From contig NZ_LT906438.1 in NCBI RefSeq assembly GCF_900186955.1, forward strand, positions 1,302,001-1,366,000: a stretch of DNA of 64,000 bases, given 5' to 3'. Below the pieces are notes generated by a model. It made no database searches. It saw only the letters and a list, made by a program, of their open reading frames with translations, and was not told the origin of the DNA. The stretch is from Bacillus pumilus. Its GTDB lineage: Bacteria > Bacillota > Bacilli > Bacillales > Bacillaceae. Positions 1 to 8,482 of the stretch are shown here, one piece after another. Position numbers and translations under genes: made by a program. The number at the start of each line of letters is the position of its first letter. Positions within the stretch are counted from its first letter, which is position 1.

Positions 1-651
1 TAGTTCAAGAGAACCACCCCCAGGGGACTGTCCGTCTGAATGAAAAAACATAGTAGAAGCAGCCATACCGGTATAGTGCATGCCAGAAACAGCACCGCCC
101 ATCACGAGTGCACCAGCTATTTTTAACAGATGATCCTCCTGCTTTTTCCCGGATCGATGGAGCCGAAAAAAGAGATGAAGCGAAAAGAAAGACGCTATCG
201 CAGCAATGAAAAACGAAAGAAAAAAGAGGACTGGATCATAGCTGATTGAGACATTGGCCATTGATTCCATTCCAAGATAATGCATGCTGCAAATAGCTGA
301 GCCCATGGTGATTGAACTAATGAGCAGCCGCCTTGTGGAGAGCTGCTCTTGAATGCATATTGTGAATGCGATCAAGGACCCGACAAAAGATGCCAAAATC
401 GATAAAATGAGCAAGGGTGTTTCATATGTGATACCAGCACGCACGTGAAGTGCCATCATGCTGATAAAATGCATCGACCATATCCCCATTCCCATGATCA
501 AGGCACCAACGATCAGCCATACCTTTTTCTTTGCACCGCTTGACTGTGCCACTCGGCTGGCTAAATGAAGAGCTGAGTAGGAGGCGACAGCGGCGACTGC
601 GATTGACAGAAAGACAAGCCATCCATTGTAGCTTCCTGTTAAATGGGTCAT
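1..651 (-). CDS. ykoW: MHYT-domain signalling protein, N-terminal part (YkoW-like), runs off the left edge
   Basis: The reading frame is open from an ATG at 651 to base 1, giving 217 codons with no stop, so only the N-terminus is present. A strong ribosome binding site (ggagg) sits just upstream of the ATG. The translation is a polytopic membrane protein with three MHYT-type motifs (SMHFISM, SMHYLGM, GMHYTGM), the signature of the MHYT sensor domain. In B. subtilis the gene next to ykoX/ykoY is ykoW, which carries MHYT-PAS-GGDEF-EAL domains. A cyclic-di-GMP turnover role is therefore likely, but the enzymatic part lies outside the window. It is divergent from the DedA gene at 896. Confidence 0.85.
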   Translation of the reverse strand, partial: MTHLTGSYNGWLVFLSIAVAAVASYSALHLASRVAQSSGAKKKVWLIVGALIMGMGIWSMHFISMMALHVRAGITYETPLLILSILASFVGSLIAFTICIQEQLSTRRLLISSITMGSAICSMHYLGMESMANVSISYDPVLFFLSFFIAAIASFFSLHLFFRLHRSGKKQEDHLLKIAGALVMGGAVSGMHYTGMAASTMFFHSDGQSPGGGSLEL

Positions 652-895
652 GTAAGAAAACCTCCAGTATCTTAAAACAGACGTATACCTAATATATCGG
701 ATCGAATGGCTTCTGTGTTCACTTTTCCTTCACATAAATACCACAATCAACTTTTTTTCACCTGTCTTTTATAGTAAAATCAAATTTAATGTAAAAAAAC
801 GACGAAAAGTGAATCGTTTCTTCGGTTTTATTCGTTTAATATATGTGCGATTCTAAAAGAGATAGAATCAGTTAAACGATTATGTGTGAAAGGGA

Positions 896-1510
896 TTGAT
901 AAACATCGAAGATTTTATTATTTCTTTAGCTGATGCCTTTAAGAACTTGTCGTACTTTGGCATCTTCCTTGCATTATGTATTGAATTTGTTCCTGCTGAA
1001 GTGGTTCTGCCTCTTGCGGGTTACTGGGTCTCAGAAGGGGACATGGCCTTCATTGGTGTTGTGGCAGCCGGCTCTATTGGCGGCGTGGCTGGCCCTTTGA
1101 CCTTGTACTGGTTAGGACGTTATGGCGGTAGACCCTTTTTAAATAAATATGGGAAGTACTTTTTTGTTAAACCGGAGTCGCTTGATAAATCGGATGCCTT
1201 CTTTGAAAAGCATGGTGGATTCGTCGCATTTAGCGGCCGGTTTATTCCAGGAGTCAGAACGCTTATTTCCATCCCGTGCGGTATTGCCAAGATGAATGTG
1301 TGGGTCTTTTGCCTGTACACGTTTTTAGCGATTACGCCTATTACATTTGTATATGTGTATCTTGGATTTGTGCTCGGGGAGAACTGGAAAGAGGTTGGCG
1401 CAATGTTAGATCCATATCTTCTGCCGATTGGGATCGGGATTGTGTTGTTGTTCGTGATGTATATATGGCTGAAACGTAGAAAAAGAAAAGCAGAAACGCC
1501 AACTGCCTAA
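896..1510 (+). CDS. ykoX: DedA family membrane protein (YkoX-like)
   Basis: 204-aa polytopic membrane protein. It carries the DedA/SNARE-associated signature around residues 113-133 (SGRFIPGVRTLISIP followed by CGIAKM), with acidic and proline residues in the first re-entrant segment (EFVPAEVVLPLAG). DedA proteins are membrane proteins with lipid-scramblase or flippase-type roles; the substrate here is unknown. The start is uncertain: TTG at 896 is the only ordinary start near the N-terminus, but the aaaggg upstream is closer than ideal. Position next to ykoY and the YkoW-like gene matches ykoX of B. subtilis. Tail residues are Lys/Arg rich. Confidence 0.8.
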   Translation: MINIEDFIISLADAFKNLSYFGIFLALCIEFVPAEVVLPLAGYWVSEGDMAFIGVVAAGSIGGVAGPLTLYWLGRYGGRPFLNKYGKYFFVKPESLDKSDAFFEKHGGFVAFSGRFIPGVRTLISIPCGIAKMNVWVFCLYTFLAITPITFVYVYLGFVLGENWKEVGAMLDPYLLPIGIGIVLLFVMYIWLKRRKRKAETPTA

Positions 1511-1538
1511 TTACTGGACCCGAGGTGAAAGTCCCCTG

Positions 1539-1567
1539 TTGACAATACAGTGTCTATTGATTAAAAT
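1539..1567 (+). promoter_or_regulatory. Sigma-A promoter of the ykoY leader
   Basis: TTGACA at 1539-1544, a 17-bp spacer, then TAAAAT at 1562-1567. It lies directly upstream of the manganese riboswitch and would start the transcript about 25 bases before the aptamer. Confidence 0.75.
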
Positions 1568-1594
1568 ATAAGTAATCTAAATATTCTTAAATCC

Positions 1595-1702
1595 CACCAA
1601 AGGGGAGTAGCGTCCGGTTTTTACCGGAAACAAAGTCGTCATTACATGGACTTAAGTTCCATCGGCTTTGTTGGCATGATTCTACATATCACATGTCTAG
1701 CA
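1595..1702 (+). ncRNA. yybP-ykoY manganese riboswitch aptamer
   Basis: The leader contains the hallmark aaaggggagtagcgtc (from 1599) of the yybP-ykoY family, followed by paired helices (ccggttttt/accgg and gtcgtcattacatgg region) and then an intrinsic terminator. In B. subtilis this element lies in front of ykoY and senses Mn2+, which stabilises the aptamer and favours read-through. The gene downstream is the TerC-family exporter, as expected. Confidence 0.92.
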
Positions 1703-1735
1703 AGACCTTTGCCATTACAGGCAAAGGTCTTTTTT
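1703..1735 (+). terminator. Expression-platform terminator of the Mn riboswitch
   Basis: Perfect 11-bp stem agacctttgcc (1703-1713) / ggcaaaggtct (1720-1730), six-base loop, then a T run. It precedes the ykoY ribosome binding site, so it is the regulated terminator. Confidence 0.9.
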
Positions 1736-1791
1736 GCATTCATAAGCCTTTGACTGTTGTGGGACAATAGATAAAACAAGGAGGAATGATG

Positions 1792-2577
1792 ATGGATGCA
1801 GCAATTATTTTAGAGTACGGGTGGGTTCTTCTCGTACTGATTGGATTAGAAGGAATTTTAGCCGCTGATAATGCGCTGGTCATGGCTGTAATGGTGAAAC
1901 ACCTTCCAGAAAAACAAAGGAAAAAAGCATTGTTTTACGGACTTGCGGGTGCGTTTGTCATGCGATTTGGTTCCCTGTTTCTTATTTCGTTTTTAGTAGA
2001 TGTGTGGCAAGTTCAAGCCATTGGTGCAATTTATCTTCTTTATATTTCCATTCACCATATTTTAAAATCGCACGTATTTAAGAAAAAGGAATCAGACACA
2101 AACATGAAGCAAAGCGGCTTCTGGGCAACAGTCGTAAAAGTCGAGCTTGCTGATATTGCTTTTGCTGTCGATTCCATCTTAGCGGCGGTCGCATTAGCCG
2201 TAACTTTGCCGAAAACAAGTCTTCCGCAAATCGGTGGACTTGATGGCGGTCAATTTATTGTCATTCTATTAGGGGGAATCATCGGTCTTGTCATCATGCG
2301 ATTTGCAGCAACTGTCTTTGTGAAACTTCTTAAAACAAGACCAAGCCTAGAAACAGCAGCTTTTGTTATTGTCGGATGGGTTGGTGTGAAGCTCACGCTT
2401 TATACACTGTCACATCCAGCCATTGGCGTCGTATCGTCTCATTTTATTCATTCAACATTATGGAAAGTGATTTTCTGGACAGTGCTTCTCGCAATTGCAG
2501 CATTTGGTTGGTTTTTATCAAATCCATCAAGAAAGGGTGGGCAAGAAAACAAGGAAAAACAAGAGATGCGCGCCTAG
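1792..2577 (+). CDS. ykoY: TerC-family integral membrane protein, probable Mn2+ exporter
   Basis: About 261-aa polytopic membrane protein of the TerC family, with acidic intramembrane motifs (GILAADNALVMAVM near the N-terminus and ADIAFAVDSILAA in the middle) that bind metal. B. subtilis YkoY (also named MeeY) exports Mn2+ and helps metalate secreted enzymes. Three ATG codons occur in tandem (1786, 1789, 1792); aaggagg at 1778-1784 is too close to the first and best spaced for 1792, so I start there. Expression is controlled by the preceding Mn riboswitch. A terminator follows at 2632. Confidence 0.9.
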   Translation: MDAAIILEYGWVLLVLIGLEGILAADNALVMAVMVKHLPEKQRKKALFYGLAGAFVMRFGSLFLISFLVDVWQVQAIGAIYLLYISIHHILKSHVFKKKESDTNMKQSGFWATVVKVELADIAFAVDSILAAVALAVTLPKTSLPQIGGLDGGQFIVILLGGIIGLVIMRFAATVFVKLLKTRPSLETAAFVIVGWVGVKLTLYTLSHPAIGVVSSHFIHSTLWKVIFWTVLLAIAAFGWFLSNPSRKGGQENKEKQEMRA

Positions 2578-2631
2578 AAGAGTAGGGTTTTTGAAAGAAA
2601 TATCATTTCATTTTCATAACACGTATATTAC

Positions 2632-2661
2632 AAATAAGGGGGAGATACCCCCTTATTTCTT
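2632..2661 (+). terminator. Terminator after ykoY
   Basis: 11-bp stem aaataaggggg (2632-2642) / ccccc-ttattt (2648-2658) with a five-base loop and a short T-rich tail. The descending arm doubles as a candidate sigma-I -35 element (see the next entry). Confidence 0.8.
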
Positions 2662-2675
2662 TGCATTTAGACGAA
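2647..2675 (+). promoter_or_regulatory. Candidate sigma-I autoregulatory promoter of sigI-rsgI
   Basis: ACCCCC at 2647-2652 and CGAA at 2672-2675 resemble the C-rich -35 and CGAA -10 elements described for sigma-I promoters, separated by 19 bases. sigI is known to be autoregulated in B. subtilis. The -35 lies inside the ykoY terminator. The exact spacing rule for sigma-I is from memory, so this is moderate evidence. Confidence 0.5.
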
Positions 2676-2800
2676 ACACTGTAAAGTAGATGATGATATG
2701 CTTGTCATAATTGAGTAACAGGAATTGAATTCCTCATTTCTTCCTTTGCGCTTCCCTCATAAATTAGCTATCATAAATGAGTAATATAGGGAGAACTGAG

Positions 2801-3556
2801 GTGAAACCATTGCTTAGCCTTTTGTTTAAAAAAGGAAAGAAAAAGCAAACATTAGAGCAGTCGGCTATCAGTATTCAACAAGGTGATATCGAGCTGCAAA
2901 ATGCATTAATAGAGCAATACAAACCATTTGTCGCTAAGACGGTTTCATCCGTTTGTAAACGATATATAGATGAAAAAGATGATGAATTCAGCATAGGCTT
3001 AATTGCCTTTAATGAAGCGATAGAAAAATACTCTGCCGAAAAAGGAAACTCACTCCTTGCTTTCGCAGAATTAATTATTAAAAGAAAAGTGATCGACTAT
3101 ATTCGAAAAGAAGCGAGAAATGCGCCAACGGTTCAAATGGACCTGCAAGAAAGTGAAAATGGCGAGTACTCTCAAAGCATGATTGAAGCAGAGCTGTCTG
3201 CAAACGAATATAGACGTTTAATTGAACAAGAACACAGAAGAGAAGAAATTGAACATTTTAAAGAACGATTGAAAGTATACGGTCTCACGTTTCAAGAGCT
3301 GCTTGAACATTCACCGAAGCATGCAGATGCAAGGCAAAATGCCATTAAAGTAGCTCACACACTCGTTGAACACGATGAGCTCAGAACCATTTTATTTCAG
3401 AAAAAACAATTGCCAGTCAAACAGCTTGAAAAGCTAGTGGAAGTCAGCCGGAAAACGATTGAGAGAAATAGAAAATATATCATTGCGATGGCGATCATTA
3501 TGACGGGTGATTATGTGTATTTGAAAGATTACCTTAAAGGGGTGCTTAATTCATGA
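2801..3556 (+). CDS. sigI: RNA polymerase sigma factor SigI
   Basis: 251-aa alternative sigma factor of the SigI family, used in heat and cell-wall stress. The start is set at GTG 2801 (MKPLLSLLFKKGKKKQ...), which matches the B. subtilis N-terminus and has aggga eight to ten bases upstream. An ATG at 2777 in the same frame lacks a good ribosome binding site. Sigma-70 region 2 is visible (KPFVAKTVSS, DDEFSIGLIAFNEAIEKY). The gene overlaps rsgI by 4 bp (atga), so the sigma factor and its anti-sigma are translationally coupled. Confidence 0.93.
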   Translation: MKPLLSLLFKKGKKKQTLEQSAISIQQGDIELQNALIEQYKPFVAKTVSSVCKRYIDEKDDEFSIGLIAFNEAIEKYSAEKGNSLLAFAELIIKRKVIDYIRKEARNAPTVQMDLQESENGEYSQSMIEAELSANEYRRLIEQEHRREEIEHFKERLKVYGLTFQELLEHSPKHADARQNAIKVAHTLVEHDELRTILFQKKQLPVKQLEKLVEVSRKTIERNRKYIIAMAIIMTGDYVYLKDYLKGVLNS

Positions 3557-4737
3557 GAAGAGGCATTATAGTAGAGAAAAACAAAAAATATGTCACGCTG
3601 CTGACCCCTGATGGACAATTTCTGCGGACAAAATATGAACAGCAAGATTATAAAATCGGTCAAGAAGTGACATTTCCGAATGAATCACGTCTCGAAAGAA
3701 AAAAAGCCGGTTTTTTTGACTTGCTTCGTTTACGTCCATTAAATGCAGGAATCCTATCAATCGCAGCGATTATTGTCGTGATTTTTACTATGATGCCATC
3801 TTTCTCAAGTCAAAAAGCATATGCATATATGACGATTGACATTAATCCAAGCTTTGAACTGAAGCTTGATCACAATTATCAAGTGATCGGTGTCACACCA
3901 CTGAATAAAGATGCGAAACAAGTACTGGCTAGTATGAAGGATTTAGAAAAAAACGACATGACCAAGGTTGTGCAGGAAATCATAGATGACTGTGACAAAA
4001 AAGGTTATGTGAACCACTCTAAGAGCATTTATATTTCAACGGTTTATGAAAACAAGCAGGACCATACATATAAAACCAACGTCAAAAGTAAAATTAACAC
4101 CATCTCTGGTGAATATCAAAAGCGCGATTACAAGCTAGAAACTGTAGAAAGTGACCTGGAAACAAGAGAAAAAGCTCAAAAGGCAGGCATTTCAACAGGC
4201 ACATATATCAGAAATCAAGAAATCCAAGACAAAGAACAAGAAGGCATTCAAAAGGATGAAGACGCAGCAGAGAGTGATGCTGTCAAAGAAGAAGAGCCTA
4301 AAAAAGATGATGAAGATCAAGCAGACAAAGACAAACAAGAAGACGTCAAGACAGACGATAGCGAAGAGATGAAGCCAGATCAAGAGGCTCCTGAAGCTGA
4401 AGACAAAGAGCAGAAGGATCAAGAGAGGGAAGAGCAAGGATCTATTCAAAAGCCTCACCAAACAAAACCTGATGATAAAAACAAAGACAATCAAATAAAG
4501 GAAGAAAAGGATCGTTCTATCGATAAAGAACAAAAAAAAAATCACTCAACGGAACCTGGTGACAAAAGGAATCCAAACGGCACATCACGTGGTGGTGCTG
4601 AAAAGCACGCAAAAAAAAACGACAGGGATCAGAAACAGCCGTCCGCTGAACGAAAAAAAGACCATATGAAGAAGCAAGGAAAAGGTGCACCGTCCCCGTA
4701 TCGTGAGAACCGGTATGAGCACACATATGAACAATAA
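3553..4737 (+). CDS. rsgI: Anti-sigma-I factor RsgI
   Basis: 394-aa single-pass membrane anti-sigma factor. Residues 1-60 form the cytoplasmic RsgI N-terminal domain that holds SigI, and residues 63-82 form the membrane span. The juxtamembrane extracellular domain contains IDINPSF with Asn98-Pro99; an Asn-Pro bond is the reported self-cleavage site in RsgI proteins. From about residue 190 to the end the protein is low-complexity and highly charged (Lys/Glu/Asp/Gln), without the carbohydrate-binding modules of clostridial RsgI. It is cotranscribed with sigI. B. subtilis RsgI has a similar charged tail, so this is the simple Bacillus form. Confidence 0.93.
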   Translation: MRRGIIVEKNKKYVTLLTPDGQFLRTKYEQQDYKIGQEVTFPNESRLERKKAGFFDLLRLRPLNAGILSIAAIIVVIFTMMPSFSSQKAYAYMTIDINPSFELKLDHNYQVIGVTPLNKDAKQVLASMKDLEKNDMTKVVQEIIDDCDKKGYVNHSKSIYISTVYENKQDHTYKTNVKSKINTISGEYQKRDYKLETVESDLETREKAQKAGISTGTYIRNQEIQDKEQEGIQKDEDAAESDAVKEEEPKKDDEDQADKDKQEDVKTDDSEEMKPDQEAPEAEDKEQKDQEREEQGSIQKPHQTKPDDKNKDNQIKEEKDRSIDKEQKKNHSTEPGDKRNPNGTSRGGAEKHAKKNDRDQKQPSAERKKDHMKKQGKGAPSPYRENRYEHTYEQ

Positions 4738-4762
4738 AAAAACGCCAGAATAGCTCCGGCGT
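4735..4762 (-). terminator. Terminator of sspD
   Basis: On the minus strand, acgcc...ggcgt flanks an 11-base loop and is followed by a seven-T run. It lies between the convergent rsgI and sspD genes and reads best for sspD. Confidence 0.6.
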
Positions 4763-4776
4763 ATTTCACCATGTTT

Positions 4777-4971
4777 TTATTTAGATTGATTGCCCATTTG
4801 TGATTGAGCCTGTTGAACGAGTCGTTTTGTAATTTCACCGCCAACAGAACCATTTGCACGTGCGACTGTATCTGAACCGAGAGTCACGCCAAATTCTTGA
4901 GCGATCTCGTATTTAAATTGATCTAATGCTTGTTCTACTCCAGGAACAAGAAGCTGATTTCGATTTGCCAT
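4777..4971 (-). CDS. sspD: Alpha/beta-type small acid-soluble spore protein SspD
   Basis: 64-aa alpha/beta SASP that coats spore DNA. It has the family signatures [20 protein letters not shown] (with the GPR protease site EFGV) and [22 protein letters not shown] 4971 ([11 protein letters not shown]) is preferred because the upstream aggagg (4981-4986) is nine bases away; the in-frame ATG at 4977 is only three bases from it. Single-gene unit, with a sigma-G type promoter upstream. Confidence 0.95.
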   Translation of the reverse strand: MANRNQLLVPGVEQALDQFKYEIAQEFGVTLGSDTVARANGSVGGEITKRLVQQAQSQMGNQSK

Positions 4972-5012
4972 GTCCATATTCCTCCTTTCACCTCATCTTT
5001 GTTGCGCCTTCT

Positions 5013-5042
5013 TATTTTGAAAAAAACGGCGTACAATTATGC
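5013..5042 (-). promoter_or_regulatory. Candidate sigma-G promoter of sspD
   Basis: On the minus strand, GCATA (5042-5038), an 18-base spacer and CAAAATA (5019-5013) resemble the forespore sigma-G elements, at the right distance from the sspD start. Confidence 0.5.
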
Positions 5043-5052
5043 TGGCAATTGC

Positions 5053-5091
5053 TGCACAAAAAAACCGAGGTGACCTCATCACCTCGGTTTT
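5053..5091 (-). terminator. Terminator of ykrK
   Basis: Strong stem aaaaccgaggtga / tcacctcggtttt (5061-5091) followed on the minus strand by a T run (5060-5053). It lies just downstream of the ykrK stop. Confidence 0.85.
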
Positions 5092-5100
5092 CTTTTATCC

Positions 5101-5814
5101 TTATTTAGCCGCCTGTAGCGTATTAAACATCATTTCTTGCGCTGTACTTTGCAAGTGGGAAGTGAACACAGAGAAGACGGTAGAACTGATAATGCCTTTA
5201 ATCAAATTCCATTGATTCTTCGTTAATTCTGTAAACTCTTCATGGAGCATGTCGGTCTGCTCCTCAGTCATTTCTCGTAAATTTGTTTCCTTTAACGGAA
5301 AATGTGTATGGTGATAAATAAAATCTAGGACGTGCGCATATGCTTCATAAAAACGGATTGGACTAATAATATCATCTGTTCGATCTGTGATCGTGTTAAA
5401 TAAGGCAGATAAGATCATGCGAATGGCATCAAAGTCAAAAACTGATTTTAAATCCCTGACAATTAATAAAATAACGACCTGATCAATGGAGTACTTCTTG
5501 CCAAGCTCTGGATGACCAATCATATCTTTAATATCACGCTTGATCCAATTTTGAATCGCCGTCGATTTAAGAGACGTTAGCTCACACAAGTTGCCAAGCT
5601 CAACAATTTCATTTGTAGAAAGACCGTGCTCTGATTTTTGCTTCCGCCGTTCGAGCTTCTCAAAAAACGAAGGGATCTTTAACTCATCATATTCATGATC
5701 CTTATCGCCCTTTACAGATAGATTCAAAAGCTGAAGCGGAGTCAGATCTCCCTCTCCTTTTAGAGAATATAGAAGTCTCGTCATGTCAATTCTCGTTAAT
5801 TTAAAAGTCACCAT
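5101..5814 (-). CDS. ykrK: DUF1836-family regulator YkrK
   Basis: 237-aa protein, probably a soluble DNA-binding protein: the central MerR/HTH-like segment (STNEIVELGNL...LTSLKSTAIQNWIKRDI) fits a DNA-binding role. B. subtilis YkrK represses the neighbouring divergent htpX gene. ATG 5814 is chosen, with gaggtgg just upstream; another in-frame ATG lies at 5826. A palindrome just in front of htpX (6054-6071) is a candidate target, by inference only. Confidence 0.75.
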   Translation of the reverse strand: MVTFKLTRIDMTRLLYSLKGEGDLTPLQLLNLSVKGDKDHEYDELKIPSFFEKLERRKQKSEHGLSTNEIVELGNLCELTSLKSTAIQNWIKRDIKDMIGHPELGKKYSIDQVVILLIVRDLKSVFDFDAIRMILSALFNTITDRTDDIISPIRFYEAYAHVLDFIYHHTHFPLKETNLREMTEEQTDMLHEEFTELTKNQWNLIKGIISSTVFSVFTSHLQSTAQEMMFNTLQAAK

Positions 5815-5960
5815 GTTCCACCTCATTTGTACGTCAAAAACGTGATTATTGATCTAATTCAACATCATAATCTCTTTTTGATGAAAATGCAAAATAAACT
5901 AAAATACAGAACGCGGCGTCACAATTTGTTCACTTTTCAGCTGTGGCAAAGTCGTAAATA

Positions 5961-5990
5961 TTGAAGTGACGGGGCTTAAGCCGTTATGAT
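5961..5990 (+). promoter_or_regulatory. Candidate sigma-A promoter of htpX
   Basis: TTGAAG at 5961-5966, an 18-base spacer, TATGAT at 5985-5990. A weaker alternative with TTGAGA at 6024 exists. Confidence 0.45.
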
Positions 5991-6053
5991 AAACAGAAGG
6001 AATGATTCCTTTTTCCTTGCAATTTGAGACGTTTATTTTTATAATTTTATTAA

Positions 6054-6071
6054 TAAGTTCAAATGAACTTA
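6054..6071 (+). promoter_or_regulatory. 18-bp palindrome in the htpX leader, candidate operator
   Basis: TAAGTTCA-AA-TGAACTTA is a perfect 8-bp inverted repeat with a two-base centre, ten bases before the htpX ribosome binding site. It suits a dimeric repressor such as YkrK; the assignment is inference. Confidence 0.5.
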
Positions 6072-6092
6072 ATATGACAGCGGAGGTTATGT

Positions 6093-6992
6093 ATGGGTAA
6101 AAGAATATTTCTGTTTATATTAACGAACATTCTTGTTATCACTACGATTGGTATTGTACTGTCGGTTATTAGTGCAGCAACTGGTGTTGGTTCTTATATA
6201 GGAGCAGACGGTGGAATTAATTTGGTGGCACTGCTAGTATTCAGTGCAGTTGTTGGTTTTGTTGGCTCGTTCATGTCACTTGCGATGTCTCGCTGGATGG
6301 CAAAAATGATGATGGGTGTGCGTGTGTTAAACCCTGAAAAGGATTCATTAACATATGATGAGCAGCAGCTTGTTGACCGCGTGCACAGATTATCAAGAGC
6401 AGCAGGCCTTTCTAAAATGCCTGAGGTTGGTATTTATCAATCATCTGAAGTAAATGCTTTTGCGACAGGTCCTTCTAAGAGAAGATCACTTGTTGCCGTT
6501 TCAACTGGATTGCTTCATGAAATGGATGATGCAGCAGTTGAAGGTGTAATCGCTCATGAAGTTGCTCACGTTGCGAACGGTGATATGGTGACAATGACGC
6601 TGCTTCAAGGGATCGTCAACACGTTCGTTGTCTTCCTTTCAAGAATTGCGGCATGGATCGCAAGCCGCTTTGTTTCGCGTGAAGAGCTTGTTCCGATTGT
6701 TCATTTTATTGCAGTGATTGTTTTCCAAATCATTTTCTCTGTCCTAGGAAGCCTTGTCGTGTTTGCATATTCTAGACACCGTGAATTCCATGCAGACCGC
6801 GGCGGAGCTGATCTTGCCGGTAAAGATAAAATGGTTCATGCGCTTCGCTCACTTGAGGCGTATACGTCAAGAATCAAAGATGATGATCAAACAGCAGTTG
6901 CTACGCTTAAAATCAGTGGTAAACGAAAAGCTTCTCTTTTCTCAACACACCCTGATTTAAACGAAAGAATCAGAAGACTAGAAGCAAAATAA
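6093..6992 (+). CDS. htpX: Membrane metalloprotease HtpX
   Basis: 299-aa M48-family zinc endopeptidase for membrane-protein quality control. Two N-terminal membrane spans (residues 5-30 and 44-66) precede the catalytic HEVAH motif (His155, Glu156, His159). Two further hydrophobic segments (about 165-190 and 203-228) come before [12 protein letters not shown], which supplies the third zinc ligand. ATG with cggagg upstream. Divergent from ykrK, a known repressor in B. subtilis; a terminator follows immediately. Confidence 0.95.
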   Translation: MGKRIFLFILTNILVITTIGIVLSVISAATGVGSYIGADGGINLVALLVFSAVVGFVGSFMSLAMSRWMAKMMMGVRVLNPEKDSLTYDEQQLVDRVHRLSRAAGLSKMPEVGIYQSSEVNAFATGPSKRRSLVAVSTGLLHEMDDAAVEGVIAHEVAHVANGDMVTMTLLQGIVNTFVVFLSRIAAWIASRFVSREELVPIVHFIAVIVFQIIFSVLGSLVVFAYSRHREFHADRGGADLAGKDKMVHALRSLEAYTSRIKDDDQTAVATLKISGKRKASLFSTHPDLNERIRRLEAK

Positions 6993-7000
6993 GAAAGACG

Positions 7001-7034
7001 AAAAGACATTCTGCAACAGGATGTCTTTTTCTTT
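7001..7034 (+). terminator. Terminator after htpX
   Basis: Stem aaaagacat / atgtctttt around an 11-base loop with a T-rich tail. Confidence 0.8.
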
Positions 7035-7135
7035 TTGATGAAAAAGAAAATAAAGCATAAAATATCTTTAAAATCATGTCTCTTTTCATTAAAATGATAA
7101 AGTATTCGAAAAGATAGATAAAAGAAGGAATGACA

Positions 7136-8482
7136 ATGAATCCTATCAAAAAGCTAATTGACCGGCTGTCAGCATTTCAGCTGATTGCCCTCTATTATTT
7201 TCTTGCTGTAACCGTATCACTTATTCTTCTCAGCCTCCCAGTGGCTCATCAAGAGGGAGTGAAATGGACATTTATTGATGCTTTATTTACGGCGGTGAGT
7301 GCGGTAAGTGTCACAGGACTCACTGTCGTTGATACCTCGCAAACATTTAGTGTGGCAGGTATGTGGATCCTTGCGTTTGTCCTGCAAATCGGAGGTATCG
7401 GCATTATGACGCTCGGTACCTTTGTGTGGATTGTCATGCGAAAAAGGATTGGGATTAAAGAAAGAAAGCTCATCATGGCAGATCAAAACCAGAGCAATTT
7501 ATCAGGTATTGTGAAATTAATGAAGCAGGTCTTATATTTAATTTTGCTCATTGAGTTTTTAGGCGGTCTGATTTTAAGCATGTATTTTCTCAAATATTAC
7601 GATGTGCAAGGAGCATTCTTGCATGGCTTCTTCTCAAGTATTAGTGCGACCACCAATGGGGGCTTCGATATTACAGGGAACTCGCTCATCCCTTACAAAG
7701 ATGATTATTTTGTCCAATTTATTACGATGCTGCTGATCATCTTTGGAGCGATTGGCTTTCCTGTGCTCGTCGAAGTAAAGGATTATTTATTTAATCAGGA
7801 CCGAAAGCACGCATCGTTTTCATTGTTTACAAAAATCACAACGATTACGTTTGGCGGTCTTGTCGTTGTTGGAGCGATTGGCATATATGCACTTGAAGCC
7901 GGGTTCAGCTTCCTAGGGAAAAGCTGGCACGAAATCTTGTTTTATTCTTTTTTCCAATCGACCGCAACAAGAAGTGGGGGTTTGACAACATTAGATATTA
8001 CCCAGCTGACAGAACCGACCCTTTTATTTCTATGTATGCTTATGTTTATCGGGGCTTCCCCAAGCTCTGTGGGAGGCGGAATTCGAACAACTACGTTTGC
8101 TCTTAATTTACTCGCACTGTTTCATTTTGCTAGGGGAAATAAGTCCATTAAAATTTTCAAAAGAGAGCTTCATCAAGCGGATATTAACAAATCCTTGATG
8201 GTGACGATGATGGCCTTTATTTTGGTGTTTGGCGCTACGTTCCTGTTATCATTATCCGAGCATAATACACTTCTAGAAAATTTATTTGAAGTTTGCTCTG
8301 CATTCGGAACAACAGGGCTATCGCTAGGAATCACCTCGGACCTTACGGTGTTCGGTAAATGTATCATTATGGTCGTCATGTTTATTGGACGGATCGGCAT
8401 TCCAAGCTTCTTATATTTAATTGGCCGAAGAGAAAGCGAAGCGAATTATCATTATCCGAAAGAGCGCGTCATCATCGGCTAA
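7136..8482 (+). CDS. ktrD: Ktr potassium uptake system membrane subunit KtrD
   Basis: 448-aa Trk/Ktr-type ion-conducting subunit. It contains four pore-loop motifs around conserved glycines (SVTGLTVVD; SATTNGGFD; STATRSGGL; SAFGTTGLSLG) and about eight membrane spans. In B. subtilis KtrD works with the cytosolic RCK subunit KtrC, encoded elsewhere, to import K+ with Na+ dependence. aagga at 7125-7129 abuts the ATG at 7130, so the second ATG (7136, MNPIKKLIDRL) is the better start. Monocistronic with a terminator at the stop codon. Confidence 0.92.
   Translation: MNPIKKLIDRLSAFQLIALYYFLAVTVSLILLSLPVAHQEGVKWTFIDALFTAVSAVSVTGLTVVDTSQTFSVAGMWILAFVLQIGGIGIMTLGTFVWIVMRKRIGIKERKLIMADQNQSNLSGIVKLMKQVLYLILLIEFLGGLILSMYFLKYYDVQGAFLHGFFSSISATTNGGFDITGNSLIPYKDDYFVQFITMLLIIFGAIGFPVLVEVKDYLFNQDRKHASFSLFTKITTITFGGLVVVGAIGIYALEAGFSFLGKSWHEILFYSFFQSTATRSGGLTTLDITQLTEPTLLFLCMLMFIGASPSSVGGGIRTTTFALNLLALFHFARGNKSIKIFKRELHQADINKSLMVTMMAFILVFGATFLLSLSEHNTLLENLFEVCSAFGTTGLSLGITSDLTVFGKCIIMVVMFIGRIGIPSFLYLIGRRESEANYHYPKERVIIG

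Noticed and set aside
4192..4545. 117-aa hydrophobic open frame on the minus strand
   Set aside because: Antisense to the Lys/Glu-rich low-complexity tail of rsgI; an artefact of composition.
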